DNA of 64,000 bases, from contig NZ_KZ819083.1 in the NCBI RefSeq assembly GCF_003115855.1, positions 99,202 to 163,201 of the forward strand, given 5' to 3'. Under the pieces are notes generated by a model. It was not told the DNA's origin, did not search any database, and saw nothing but the letters and a program-made list of their open reading frames with translations. The position numbers and the translations under genes were made by a program. The stretch's first letter is position 1; each line of letters opens with the position of its first letter. Of this stretch, positions 36,485-44,638 are shown piece by piece. The DNA comes from Brenneria corticis. Lineage in GTDB: Bacteria > Pseudomonadota > Gammaproteobacteria > Enterobacterales > Enterobacteriaceae.

Positions 36485-36517
36485 AAAATTGACATTTGCG
36501 ACAAATAGTTGGATAAA
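36485..36517 (-). promoter_or_regulatory. Bipartite AraC-type operator, diverged copy D
   Basis: On the minus strand it reads TTTATCCAACTATTTG and then AAATGTCAAT; it aligns without gaps to copy A at 24 of 32 positions. The second half is the better conserved. It points toward the acyl-CoA dehydrogenase at 36317. Confidence 0.5.
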
Positions 36518-36733
36518 ACGCCCCAATACAATAAAGAACAATATAATTTATTTATTACCCATTAAAAACAAAGCATTACAACCTAACCCAACAATCAATA
36601 AACATATTAATAAATTAACAGAATTTCTTGACTTGAGAGATAGATCAATATTAAGTTAATATAATCACCTTCTGATAAAATTCACAGTAAGAAATAAAAT
36701 CATGACAACCTCACAAATAATAGCAATGTCCAA

Positions 36734-36766
36734 TTTGTCCTATTAATGGTTTTAATTGTCAATGTT
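36734..36766 (+). promoter_or_regulatory. Bipartite AraC-type operator, copy C
   Basis: Begins TTTGTCCTATTAATGG and ends ATTGTCAATGTT, same length and 21-bp core spacing as copies A and B. It lies about 190 bases upstream of the leader ORF and 235 bases upstream of ydiO, linking the ydi-type operon to the same regulator as the island. Confidence 0.65.
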
Positions 36767-36956
36767 TAATCCACGATAATTGCCCTATGCTGACAGTGTC
36801 TTATAAATATACCCTGATAAGGGTAAGCGCGGCTTGGCGGAGGCAATAATAACTTTCCGTCAGTGACGTTTAATATTTTTCGGTGCACAACGTAATCAAG
36901 CCAAACTTGCCAATATATAACCAGCGGTGATTGCCACTTACTAACGAGGAGGCGTT

Positions 36957-37010
36957 ATGGACTTCCAGGCCGGCAATAAAACAATCAATAGGGGGACATA
37001 TGGATTTTAA
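36957..37010 (+). CDS. Possible 17-residue leader peptide overlapping the ydiO start
   Basis: ATG at 36957 has an excellent ribosome site (GAGGAGGCGTT) and reads MDFQAGNKTINRGTYGF before TAA at 37008-37010. It ends 8 bases inside ydiO, whose ATG is at 37000. Its first codons resemble the ydiO start (MDFK). It could couple translation or be the remnant of a duplicated start. No known leader family was recognised. Confidence 0.4.
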   Translation: MDFQAGNKTINRGTYGF

Positions 37011-38148
37011 ATTAACGGAAGAACAAGAACTGTTACTGGCAAGCATCCGTGAATTAATTAACCGCGATTTTCCCGAGGAATATTTTAAAACCTGCGATGA
37101 GTCGCACGAATTTCCCCGTAAATTTTTTGTTGCTTTAGCCGAAAGCGGAATCGGTCTGCTGGGCATCCCTGAGGAGTTCGGCGGTGTGCCGGCGGATATG
37201 CTAACTCAGGTACTGGCGATAGAAGAGGTTGGACGCCTAGGTGCGCCGGCCTATAACATGACCGGAGGACTGTGTATGCATAATATGCAGCGTTTCGGCA
37301 GCCCGGAGCAGTTGCAGAAAACCGCAGAAACAAGTCTGAGCGGGCTCCCCGCCTATTCACTGGCCTTTACCGAACCGCAGGCCGGGTCCGATAACAATCG
37401 CATCGCCACCACCTATACGCGAAAAAACGGCAAGGTCTACCTGAACGGACAAAAAACCTTTATCACCGGCGCAAAAGACTTTCCTTATATGCTGGTACTG
37501 GCCCGCAATCCACAGCCGGAAGACGCCAAACACTGCTTTACCCTATGGTGGCTCGATCCTCATTCACCAGGAGTTAAATGCAACGATCTACATAAGGTCG
37601 GCTGGCATATGGTCAGCAATTGCGAAGTTTTCCTCGACAACGTTGAGCTGGAAGAGAGCGCGATGGTAGGCCGCGAAGGCTACGGCTTTATTCATATGAT
37701 GGAAAACTTTGAAATTGAACGGCTGGTTATCGCCGCACACTCCCTCGGCGTTGCCGAGTGCGCTTTTGAGGATGCCGCCCGCTACGCCAACCAGCGCGTT
37801 CAGTTCGGTAAACCCATCGGTCAGTTCCAGATGCTCCAGCTCAAACTCACTCAGATGGCCATCAAGATTCAGAATATGAAGAACTTTGTCTACCGCGTAG
37901 CCTGGGAGTGCGACAACGGATTGCCGCTGCGCGCGTCTTCACCGATGTGCAAAGTCTATTGTACGCAGGCGGCGGGAGAAGTGGTTGATGATGCTCTACA
38001 AATCCTGGGGGGACTGGGCTACACCGACGATAGCCGGATTTCTCGTTTCTGGCGCGATATCCGCGTCAACCGCATTACCGGCGGTACCGATGAAATCATG
38101 GTGTATATCGCCGGCCGGCAGATCCTGAAACAGTATGAGAGCAGATAG
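37000..38148 (+). CDS. ydiO: Acyl-CoA dehydrogenase, YdiO/CaiA type
   Basis: A 382-residue flavoprotein matching E. coli YdiO closely (MDFKLTEEQELLLASIRELI, KVYLNGQKTFITGAKDFPYM, RISRFWRDIR) and also CaiA, the crotonobetainyl-CoA reductase. As in CaiA, the place of the usual catalytic Glu is occupied by Gly (TGGTDEIMVY), which fits enzymes working in the reducing direction with a Fix/ETF electron donor. Start 37000 has AGGGGGAC upstream. First structural gene of ydiO-ydiQRST-fadK. E. coli ydiP (AraC type), found between ydiO and ydiQ, is missing here. Confidence 0.92.
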   Translation: MDFKLTEEQELLLASIRELINRDFPEEYFKTCDESHEFPRKFFVALAESGIGLLGIPEEFGGVPADMLTQVLAIEEVGRLGAPAYNMTGGLCMHNMQRFGSPEQLQKTAETSLSGLPAYSLAFTEPQAGSDNNRIATTYTRKNGKVYLNGQKTFITGAKDFPYMLVLARNPQPEDAKHCFTLWWLDPHSPGVKCNDLHKVGWHMVSNCEVFLDNVELEESAMVGREGYGFIHMMENFEIERLVIAAHSLGVAECAFEDAARYANQRVQFGKPIGQFQMLQLKLTQMAIKIQNMKNFVYRVAWECDNGLPLRASSPMCKVYCTQAAGEVVDDALQILGGLGYTDDSRISRFWRDIRVNRITGGTDEIMVYIAGRQILKQYESR

Positions 38149-38156
38149 GGGGAACA

Positions 38157-38921
38157 ATGAAAATCATCACCTGTTGCAAGCTGGTGCCTGAAGAACAGGA
38201 CATTGTGATCACGGCTGAGAGAACGCTGAACTTCGATCGCGCCGGCACCAAGATCAGCCAGTTTGATCTGAATGCGCTGGAAGCGGCGGTTCAGATCGCC
38301 GGCGACGGCGATCGTATCATCGCGCTCAGCGCCGGCGGCAAACTGCTGGAAAATTCCAAAGTCCGCAAGGATCTCTTGTCGCGCGGCCCCGACGAGCTTT
38401 ATCTGGTGCAGGACGAACGTCTGGAACGCGCCCTGCCTTACGATACCGCGCAGGCGCTGTCCGCCGCCGCCGGCAAGATCGGTTTCGATCTGCTGCTGTT
38501 CGGCGAAGGTTCCGGCGACCTGTACGCCCAGCAGATCGGGCTGCTGGTCGGCGAACTGCTGCAGCTTCCCACCGTCAATGCGGTCAGTAATATCCAGCTT
38601 GTCGATAACCGCGTCCTGGTTGAACGCACCCTGGAAGATGAAGTGGAAGTGCTGGACATCCCCCTGCCAGCCGTGCTGTGCGTCACCTCCGATATCAACG
38701 TGCCGAAGATCCCCTCGATGAAAGCCATTTTGGGCGCGGGGAAAAAGCCGGTGACGCCATGGCGCCCGGACGACATCGGCTGGACGCCCTCCTCCCCGCA
38801 CAGCGAACTGGTCAGCGTCTTTGCCCCGGCTCAGACCGAGCGTAAACACATCATCATTGAAGATGACTCACCCGAAAGCGTCAGCCAACTGGCCGACTAT
38901 CTGAGTAACGCGCTGAACTAA
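38157..38921 (+). CDS. ydiQ: Electron transfer flavoprotein beta-type subunit (FixA/YdiQ)
   Basis: A 254-residue EtfB/FixA-family subunit, same length as E. coli YdiQ: MKIITCCKLVPEEQDI, ISQFDLNALEAAVQI and the adenosine-binding FGEGSGDLYAQQIGLLVGEL. With YdiR it forms the electron-carrying flavoprotein that should serve the YdiO enzyme. Eight bases after ydiO, with GGGGGAAC as ribosome site. Confidence 0.94.
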   Translation: MKIITCCKLVPEEQDIVITAERTLNFDRAGTKISQFDLNALEAAVQIAGDGDRIIALSAGGKLLENSKVRKDLLSRGPDELYLVQDERLERALPYDTAQALSAAAGKIGFDLLLFGEGSGDLYAQQIGLLVGELLQLPTVNAVSNIQLVDNRVLVERTLEDEVEVLDIPLPAVLCVTSDINVPKIPSMKAILGAGKKPVTPWRPDDIGWTPSSPHSELVSVFAPAQTERKHIIIEDDSPESVSQLADYLSNALN

Positions 38922-38933
38922 GAGGACAACATC

Positions 38934-39893
38934 ATGAGCAAACTGACCAACGTATGGGTGTTCAGCGACAAGAACGATCGCTATGCCGAACTGCTGGCCG
39001 GCGCACGTCAGCTGGGAGAACGGGTGACGGCGCTGGCGACTAACGCCGACAGCGTCGAACATATTCAGCGACAGGGGGCGGATACGCTCTATCGGCTGGC
39101 CGAACCGTCGCCTTTACAGCGGATAGAAAATTACGCGGAAACCATTGCCGCCGCGATAAAGCATCAGGTTGAGCAAGCCAATGCGCAGACCGCCACGCTG
39201 ATCCTGCTGGCGGCGACCAAACGCGGCAAAGCGCTGGCGGCCAGACTGAGTATCCAGCTCGATGCCGCGCTGGTTAACGACGCCACCGCCCTGAGCGTGA
39301 AAGACGACGCTATCTATGCCGAACACCGCATGTACGGCGGTCTGGCCTTCGGCCGGGAAAAAATCAATACCCCGATTGCCGTCGTCACGCTGGCTCCCGG
39401 CGTATTCGAACCGCAGCCGGAAAGCGCGCCGCGCCCCTGCCAGGTGATACAAACGGACTACATCACGCCCCGACGAGAAATCGTTTGCCAGGAACGCCGG
39501 GGAAAACCCGCCAGCAGCGTGGATCTGAGTAAAGCCAAACGCGTGGTGGGCATCGGCCGGGGTCTGGTGGCGCAGGACGATCTGCGCATGGTGCAGGAGT
39601 TGGCGGCGCTTCTTCAGGCCGAGGTGGGCTGCTCGCGGCCGATCGCCGAAGGCGAACACTGGATGGAGCGCGAGCGCTATATCGGCGTGTCCGGCGTATT
39701 GCTGAAATCCGATCTTTATCTGGCGTTGGGCATTTCCGGGCAGATCCAGCATATGGTCGGCGGCAACGGCGCCAAAACCATCGTCGCCGTCAACAAAGAC
39801 AAAAACGCCCCTATTTTTCAGTACGCCGACTATGGCCTGGTGGGGGATATCTACAAGGTCGTGCCCGCCCTGATCGAACAGCTAAGTCGCTAA
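38934..39893 (+). CDS. ydiR: Electron transfer flavoprotein alpha-type subunit (FixB/YdiR)
   Basis: A 319-residue EtfA/FixB-family subunit. The C-terminal FAD domain carries VVGIGRGLVAQDDLRMV, the sequence LALGISGQIQHMVGGNGAKT (FAD pyrophosphate loop) and VAVNKDKNAPIFQYADYGLVGD. Partner of YdiQ; 12 bases separate the two genes. Confidence 0.95.
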   Translation: MSKLTNVWVFSDKNDRYAELLAGARQLGERVTALATNADSVEHIQRQGADTLYRLAEPSPLQRIENYAETIAAAIKHQVEQANAQTATLILLAATKRGKALAARLSIQLDAALVNDATALSVKDDAIYAEHRMYGGLAFGREKINTPIAVVTLAPGVFEPQPESAPRPCQVIQTDYITPRREIVCQERRGKPASSVDLSKAKRVVGIGRGLVAQDDLRMVQELAALLQAEVGCSRPIAEGEHWMERERYIGVSGVLLKSDLYLALGISGQIQHMVGGNGAKTIVAVNKDKNAPIFQYADYGLVGDIYKVVPALIEQLSR

Positions 39894-39944
39894 TAATAAA
39901 CGGTCCGCCCACATAAAACGGACGCGGACCTGGGAGCTGAAAGC

Positions 39945-41234
39945 ATGTCGGAAGAAAAATTCGATGCCATCGTGGTCGGGGCGGGCGTCGCCGGATGCAT
40001 CGCCGGTTACGTGATGGCCAAAGCCGGGCTGGATGTTCTGGTGATAGAACGCGGCAACGCGGCCGGCAGTAAAAACATGACCGGCGGGCGTCTTTATGCT
40101 CACAGTCTGGAAAAAATCATGCCCGGCTTTGCGCAGGAAGCGCCGCTGGAAAGGAAAGTCACCCGGGAAAAAATTTCATTTTTAACCGAAGAAAGCGCCG
40201 TCACGCTGGACTTTCATACCGAGCAGCCAGACCAGCCCCAGCAAAACTCCTATACGGTGTTGCGCGGCGAGTTTGACCCCTGGCTGATGGAAAAAGCGGA
40301 AGCCGCTGGCGCGCAGTTTATTGCCGGCGTCCGGGTCGACGCCCTGCTTAAAGAGGGCGACAGGGTTACCGGCGTACAGGCGGGCGAGGATACGCTGGCG
40401 GCCAATATCGTCATTCTGGCCGATGGCGTTAATTCCCTGCTTGGCCGCGACATCGGCCTGGTTGCGCCCCCCTCGCCGCACCACTTCGCGGTCGGCGTTA
40501 AGGAACTGATCTCGCTGCCGCAGTCGCAGTTGGAAGATCGCTTTAACCTGCCCCCCGGAGAAGGAGCGGCCTGGCTGTTCGCCGGCTCGCCGTCGGACGG
40601 GCTGTTGGGCGGCGGTTTTCTTTATACCAACCGCGACACGCTTTCTCTCGGGCTGGTTTGCGGGCTGGGGGATATCGAAAAGGCGCGCAAAAGCGTGCCG
40701 CAGATGCTGGAGGATTTTAAGCGCCATCCCACCATCCGGCCGCTTATTCAGGGAGGAACATTACAGGAATATTCGGCGCATATGGTGCCGGAGGGCGGGA
40801 TGGCGATGCTGCCCCGGATGGTCGGCAATGGCGTAATGATCGTCGGCGATGCCGCCGGTCTCTGCCTGAATCTGGGCTATACCGTGCGCGGTATGGATCT
40901 GGCTATCGCCTCGGCGGAAGCGGCCGCCATCACCGCTATCGAGGCAAAACAGACGCAAGATTTCAGCGCCGACGGTTTGATGGGCTACAGCCGGCAGTTG
41001 GAGCAGAGCTTCGTGTTGCAGGATATGCAGCGCTACCGCAAGCTGCCCGCCCTGATGGAAAACCCGCGTCTATTCAACCAATACCCGCGTATGGCCGCCG
41101 ACCTGATGTCCGATTTATTTGTTATCGACGGTCAAGCGAGCCGATCCGTTGCGGCAAAAATCTGGTCGCGCGGCAGGCAGGTCGGCCTGATCAATCTACT
41201 AAAAGACGGGTTCAACGGAGTACGCGCGCTATGA
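39945..41234 (+). CDS. ydiS: FAD-dependent oxidoreductase, FixC/YdiS type
   Basis: A 429-residue ETF-quinone oxidoreductase-like flavoprotein. FAD motif DAIVVGAGVAGCIAGYVMAK, GSKNMTGGRLYAHSLE and late GDAAGLCLNLGYTVRGMDLA are typical of FixC. FixC works with FixX to link the flavoprotein to the quinone or ferredoxin pool; FixABCX complexes can bifurcate electrons. The stop overlaps ydiT. Confidence 0.95.
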   Translation: MSEEKFDAIVVGAGVAGCIAGYVMAKAGLDVLVIERGNAAGSKNMTGGRLYAHSLEKIMPGFAQEAPLERKVTREKISFLTEESAVTLDFHTEQPDQPQQNSYTVLRGEFDPWLMEKAEAAGAQFIAGVRVDALLKEGDRVTGVQAGEDTLAANIVILADGVNSLLGRDIGLVAPPSPHHFAVGVKELISLPQSQLEDRFNLPPGEGAAWLFAGSPSDGLLGGGFLYTNRDTLSLGLVCGLGDIEKARKSVPQMLEDFKRHPTIRPLIQGGTLQEYSAHMVPEGGMAMLPRMVGNGVMIVGDAAGLCLNLGYTVRGMDLAIASAEAAAITAIEAKQTQDFSADGLMGYSRQLEQSFVLQDMQRYRKLPALMENPRLFNQYPRMAADLMSDLFVIDGQASRSVAAKIWSRGRQVGLINLLKDGFNGVRAL

Positions 41235-41515
41235 GCGAGGTCAATGTCGAGATCAAGCTGGGGGTCAATAAGTTCCGGGTGGATGAAAGCAATCCGCATA
41301 TCCTGCTGGTTGACGCGCCCGACCCGGTTCAATTCAGAAAACTGGTTATCGCCTGTCCCGCCGGTCTGTATAAACAGGACGCCGAAGGCAATATCCAATT
41401 CGACTACGCCGGCTGCCTGGAGTGCGGCACCTGCCGGGTGCTGTGCGGCGATACCATCCTGGAGAAATGGGAATACCCGCAGGGCACGTTCGGCATCGAA
41501 TACCGTTTTGGCTGA
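41231..41515 (+). CDS. ydiT: Ferredoxin-like protein, FixX/YdiT type
   Basis: A 94-residue protein with the cluster motif FDYAGCLECGTCRVLCG (CxxCxxCxxxC), and an earlier Cys in IACPAGLYK, as in FixX. It carries electrons between FixC and the partner. Overlap with ydiS by four bases suggests coupled translation. Confidence 0.95.
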   Translation: MSEVNVEIKLGVNKFRVDESNPHILLVDAPDPVQFRKLVIACPAGLYKQDAEGNIQFDYAGCLECGTCRVLCGDTILEKWEYPQGTFGIEYRFG

Positions 41516-41600
41516 CTGCCGTTACTGCCTGGGACGCCGGCGATGTATATGAAAAAACAGAATACTGCGGCGGCATATAACCCATAACCGGGGAATACCA

Positions 41601-43283
41601 ATGAGCATCACAATCAAATTTAATGCGGCGCGCAGAACGCTGTATCGGGAAATGGGGTATTGGGGCGATGCGTCGCTGGCGGATTATTGGCATATGACGG
41701 CCATCGCCGCGCCGGAAAAATGCGCCGTCATCGATAACCACGGCGCGAGCTACACCTATGCGCAACTGGATAACGCGGCGGCGCGCCTGGCCTCTTATCT
41801 GCTCGCCGCGGGCATCCGGCCCGCCGACAGAGTGGCGTTTCAACTCCCCGGCTGGTGCGAGTTCACGATGATTTATCTGGCCTGTCTGAAAGTCGGGGCG
41901 GTATCCGTTCCGCTGCTTCCCGCTTACCGCGAATCAGAACTCACCTGGATACTCAACAAATGCCGGGCGCGTCTGTTATTTATGCCGACGCGTTTTAAAA
42001 ACGCCGAACCGACGTCCGTCATCGCTCCGCTGCGCGCCCAATTGCCTTACCTGCGGCAGGTGATTGCCGTCGATAAGCTGGCGCCCGCGACGTCAGAGCC
42101 GTCATTAAGCCGGATCCTGCGGGATTCGCCGGCGCTGGAACAGCCTATTCCGACCCAGGGCGACAGCCTGGCCGCCGTGTTATTTACCTCCGGCACCGAA
42201 GGGTTTCCCAAAGGGGTTATGCTGACGCACAATAATATCCTCGCCAGCGAGCGCGCCTTCTACGCCACGCTGAATCTGACCTGGCTGGATAGGATTCTGA
42301 TGCCCGCCCCGCTGGCGCACGCCACCGGTTTTTTGCATGGCGTTACCGCGCCTTTTCTTATCGGCGCCCGCAGCGTCCTGCTTGATATCTTCAACCCGTC
42401 GCAATGTCTGACGCTGCTGGAGCGGGAGAAATGCACCTGCATTATGGCCGCGACGCCCTTTCTGTATGACATATTGTGCGTCCTGCAAAAGCAGCGCTAC
42501 GATTTGTCTTCGCTGCGCTTTTTCCTCTGCGGCGGCACGGCGATACCGAAAAAAATCATCAAAGAGTGCCTGCAGGCGGGGATCCCGGTTTTCAGCGTCT
42601 ACGGCGCAACGGAAAGCGCCCCTCACACCATGGTAAAACCCGATGCGCCGCGGTCGCGCATCATTAATACCGACGGGGCCGCCACGCCCGGCGTCGAAAT
42701 TAAAGTCGTCGATAAGGCCCGGCAGCCGGTGCCGTGCGGAGAAGAAGGCGAAGAGGCCTCCCGCGGGCCAAACGTTTTTATGGGGTATCTGGATGAGCCG
42801 GAATTAACGGCCGACGCGCTGGACGAAGAGGGCTGGTACTATAGCGGCGACCTGTGTCGCATGGATAAGGAAGGCTATATCAAGATCACCGGCAGGAAGA
42901 AAGATCTGATTATTCGCGGCGGGGAAAAAATCAGCAGCCTGGAGCTGGAAGAAATTCTGCTGCAACACCCCCGGGTCAGGGAAGCCGCGGTGGTCGCCAT
43001 GCCGGACGAACGACTGGGGGAACGCGCCTGCGCCTATGTGGTATTGCAACACCCCTATCGCACGCTGACTCTGGATGACGTCATTGCGTTTTTCAGCCGA
43101 AAACGCGTGGCCAAATATAAATACCCCGAGCATGTGGTGATCGTCGATCGTTTGCCGCGCACCGCCTCGGGCAAGACCAAAAAATACCTGCTGCGGCGGG
43201 ACATTACTCAACGTCTCGGACTGGATGATAGCAGCAATCCGACGGGAAACATCATTACGTTTCCTCCCTTTGTTGCAACATAG
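41601..43283 (+). CDS. fadK: Acyl-CoA synthetase FadK
   Basis: A 560-residue adenylate-forming enzyme matching E. coli FadK (548 aa), an anaerobically used short- and medium-chain acyl-CoA synthetase. Phosphate loop LFTSGTEGFPKGVMLTHNN, FSVYGATESAPHTMV, GWYYSGDLCRMD, ITGRKKDLIIRGGEKISSLE, and the catalytic Lys in ASGKTKKYLL. The last twenty residues differ from E. coli. Last E. coli-like gene of the operon. Confidence 0.93.
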   Translation: MSITIKFNAARRTLYREMGYWGDASLADYWHMTAIAAPEKCAVIDNHGASYTYAQLDNAAARLASYLLAAGIRPADRVAFQLPGWCEFTMIYLACLKVGAVSVPLLPAYRESELTWILNKCRARLLFMPTRFKNAEPTSVIAPLRAQLPYLRQVIAVDKLAPATSEPSLSRILRDSPALEQPIPTQGDSLAAVLFTSGTEGFPKGVMLTHNNILASERAFYATLNLTWLDRILMPAPLAHATGFLHGVTAPFLIGARSVLLDIFNPSQCLTLLEREKCTCIMAATPFLYDILCVLQKQRYDLSSLRFFLCGGTAIPKKIIKECLQAGIPVFSVYGATESAPHTMVKPDAPRSRIINTDGAATPGVEIKVVDKARQPVPCGEEGEEASRGPNVFMGYLDEPELTADALDEEGWYYSGDLCRMDKEGYIKITGRKKDLIIRGGEKISSLELEEILLQHPRVREAAVVAMPDERLGERACAYVVLQHPYRTLTLDDVIAFFSRKRVAKYKYPEHVVIVDRLPRTASGKTKKYLLRRDITQRLGLDDSSNPTGNIITFPPFVAT

Positions 43284-43296
43284 CGGAGGGATGTTG

Positions 43297-43851
43297 ATGT
43301 TATCCGGAAACAAAAATACGGGAAGACCCGGCGCCGGACATAAAACCTCAACCCGGATCAGAAACAGCACGAAACCGACGTTCTCCGCCGCCGCGCCGCT
43401 CTTTTATCGTTGCGCCCGCTGCCGCCGGCTGGTGGTACAGCAATTCGCCGGGGATGGCGCGTTATCCCTCACCTGCTGCGGCGAAGCGATGAGCGAGTTA
43501 ACGCCGCGTTCGCCGACCGACGACGAGGCCGACCAACATCTGCCCGCCATGGTGGTGTCCGGCGGTTTTGAATCCAACGCCTTGTCCGTCACCGTCGGTA
43601 TGCCGCCGCATCCGATGGATAACGAGCACCATCTGGAATGGATTTACCTCTATACGTTCCAGGGCGGACAAATCAAATTTATCGCGCCGGGCGATAAGCC
43701 CGCGGCCATCTTTTCACTCGCCGAAAAAGATGCCTACGTCTATTGCGACCGCACGATATGCAAGGGCAGCCGGTGCAAATTCAACTGCAAGCGCGGCTTT
43801 ACCGCCTATGCGTATTGCAACCGGCACGGCCTGTGGAAGAACGCCTTTTAG
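43297..43851 (+). CDS. Superoxide reductase / desulfoferrodoxin-like protein with extra cysteines
   Basis: A 184-residue iron protein that should reduce superoxide to peroxide. A 40-residue basic N-terminal extension precedes a desulforedoxin-like domain (YRCARCRRL, then TCCGEAM) and the reductase domain with all five expected iron ligands: His in QHLPAM, His in PHPMD, His in NEHHLEWIY, and Cys and His in YCNRHGLWK. Between these it has an insertion with four cysteines (YCDRTICKGSRCKFNC) not expected in the family. Start 43297 has GGAGG at seven bases; 43291 is possible. It begins 13 bases after fadK, so it is in the operon. Such proteins are typical of anaerobes and uncommon in enterobacteria. 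Confidence 0.85.
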   Translation: MLSGNKNTGRPGAGHKTSTRIRNSTKPTFSAAAPLFYRCARCRRLVVQQFAGDGALSLTCCGEAMSELTPRSPTDDEADQHLPAMVVSGGFESNALSVTVGMPPHPMDNEHHLEWIYLYTFQGGQIKFIAPGDKPAAIFSLAEKDAYVYCDRTICKGSRCKFNCKRGFTAYAYCNRHGLWKNAF

Positions 43852-43972
43852 GCGGGCGGCTCAATAGGACAAGGCACGGGACGGATCGTGAATGCGTTCA
43901 CGGTTTTCCCTTCCCAGATTGCTATAGTCACTCAGGCCGTTCGCATCGGACGGCGTCAGGATTGTGACTGTT

Positions 43973-44171
<199 letters not shown>

Positions 44172-44176
44172 CAGGC

Positions 44177-44246
44177 AAAACCTAAACCTCTCGACGTATC
44201 GCTACCCTTGCGGGGAATGATGCGTCGCGGCGTTTAGGTTTTTTTT
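44177..44246 (+). terminator. Large hairpin terminator
   Basis: AAAACCTAAAC (44177-44187) pairs with GTTTAGGTTTT (44232-44242), with further pairing inside (CGACGTATC with GATGCGTCG), followed by a T-run. It could end the ydiO-fadK-reductase transcript, although it is more than 300 bases after the last stop codon. Confidence 0.55.
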
Positions 44247-44604
44247 ATGGCGGGCGTCCTGCCCGCCCCCCTTCGGGCCGTTGCTACGCAACGTTGAAAA
44301 ACACTCCCGGTGTTTTTTTATGGCGGGCGTCCTGCCCGCCCCCCTTCGGGCCGTTGCTACGCAACGTTGAAAAACACTCCCGGTGTTTTTTTATGGCGGG
44401 CGTCCTGCCCGCCCCCCTTCGGGCCGTTGCTACGCAACGTTGAAAAACACTCCCGGTGTTTTTTTATGGCGGGCGTCCTGCCCGCCCCCCTTCGGGCCGT
44501 TGCTACGCAACGTTGAAAAACACTCCCGGTGTTTTTTTATGGCGGGCGTCCTGCCCGCCCCCTTCGGGCCGTCGTGATGCGACGTTAAAAATCGCTCCCG
44601 GGAA
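44247..44604. repeat. 73-bp tandem repeat, four identical copies and one diverged
   Basis: Units start at 44247, 44320, 44393, 44466 and 44539. Each begins ATGGCGGGCGTCCTGCCCGC and contains the stem GGCGGGC/GCCCGCC and the small stem GTTGC/GCAAC. The first four are the same; the fifth diverges in its second half. Unit length is not a multiple of three. The array ends about 35 bases before the hydrolase start. Confidence 0.95.
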
Positions 44605-44638
44605 TTTCTTTATCGTTTATCGGACAAAGGACGGGTAT

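Larger units (their letters stand above)
36318..36956. other. Divergent regulatory region between acyl-CoA dehydrogenase and ydiO-type operon
   Basis: About 640 AT-rich bases holding motif copy D (36485-36517, minus) and copy C (36734-36766, plus), one for each side. Promoters for both operons must lie here. No structural gene is supported before the leader ORF at 36957. Confidence 0.7.

Noticed and set aside
44247..44604. Possible CRISPR array
   Set aside because: Units are contiguous and identical over 73 bases with no variable spacers and no cas genes.
44456..44638. In-frame extension of the family 3 hydrolase upstream through the tandem repeat
   Set aside because: The repeat is non-coding in character, the true start at 44639 has a signal peptide and ribosome site, and the 73-bp unit shifts frame each copy.
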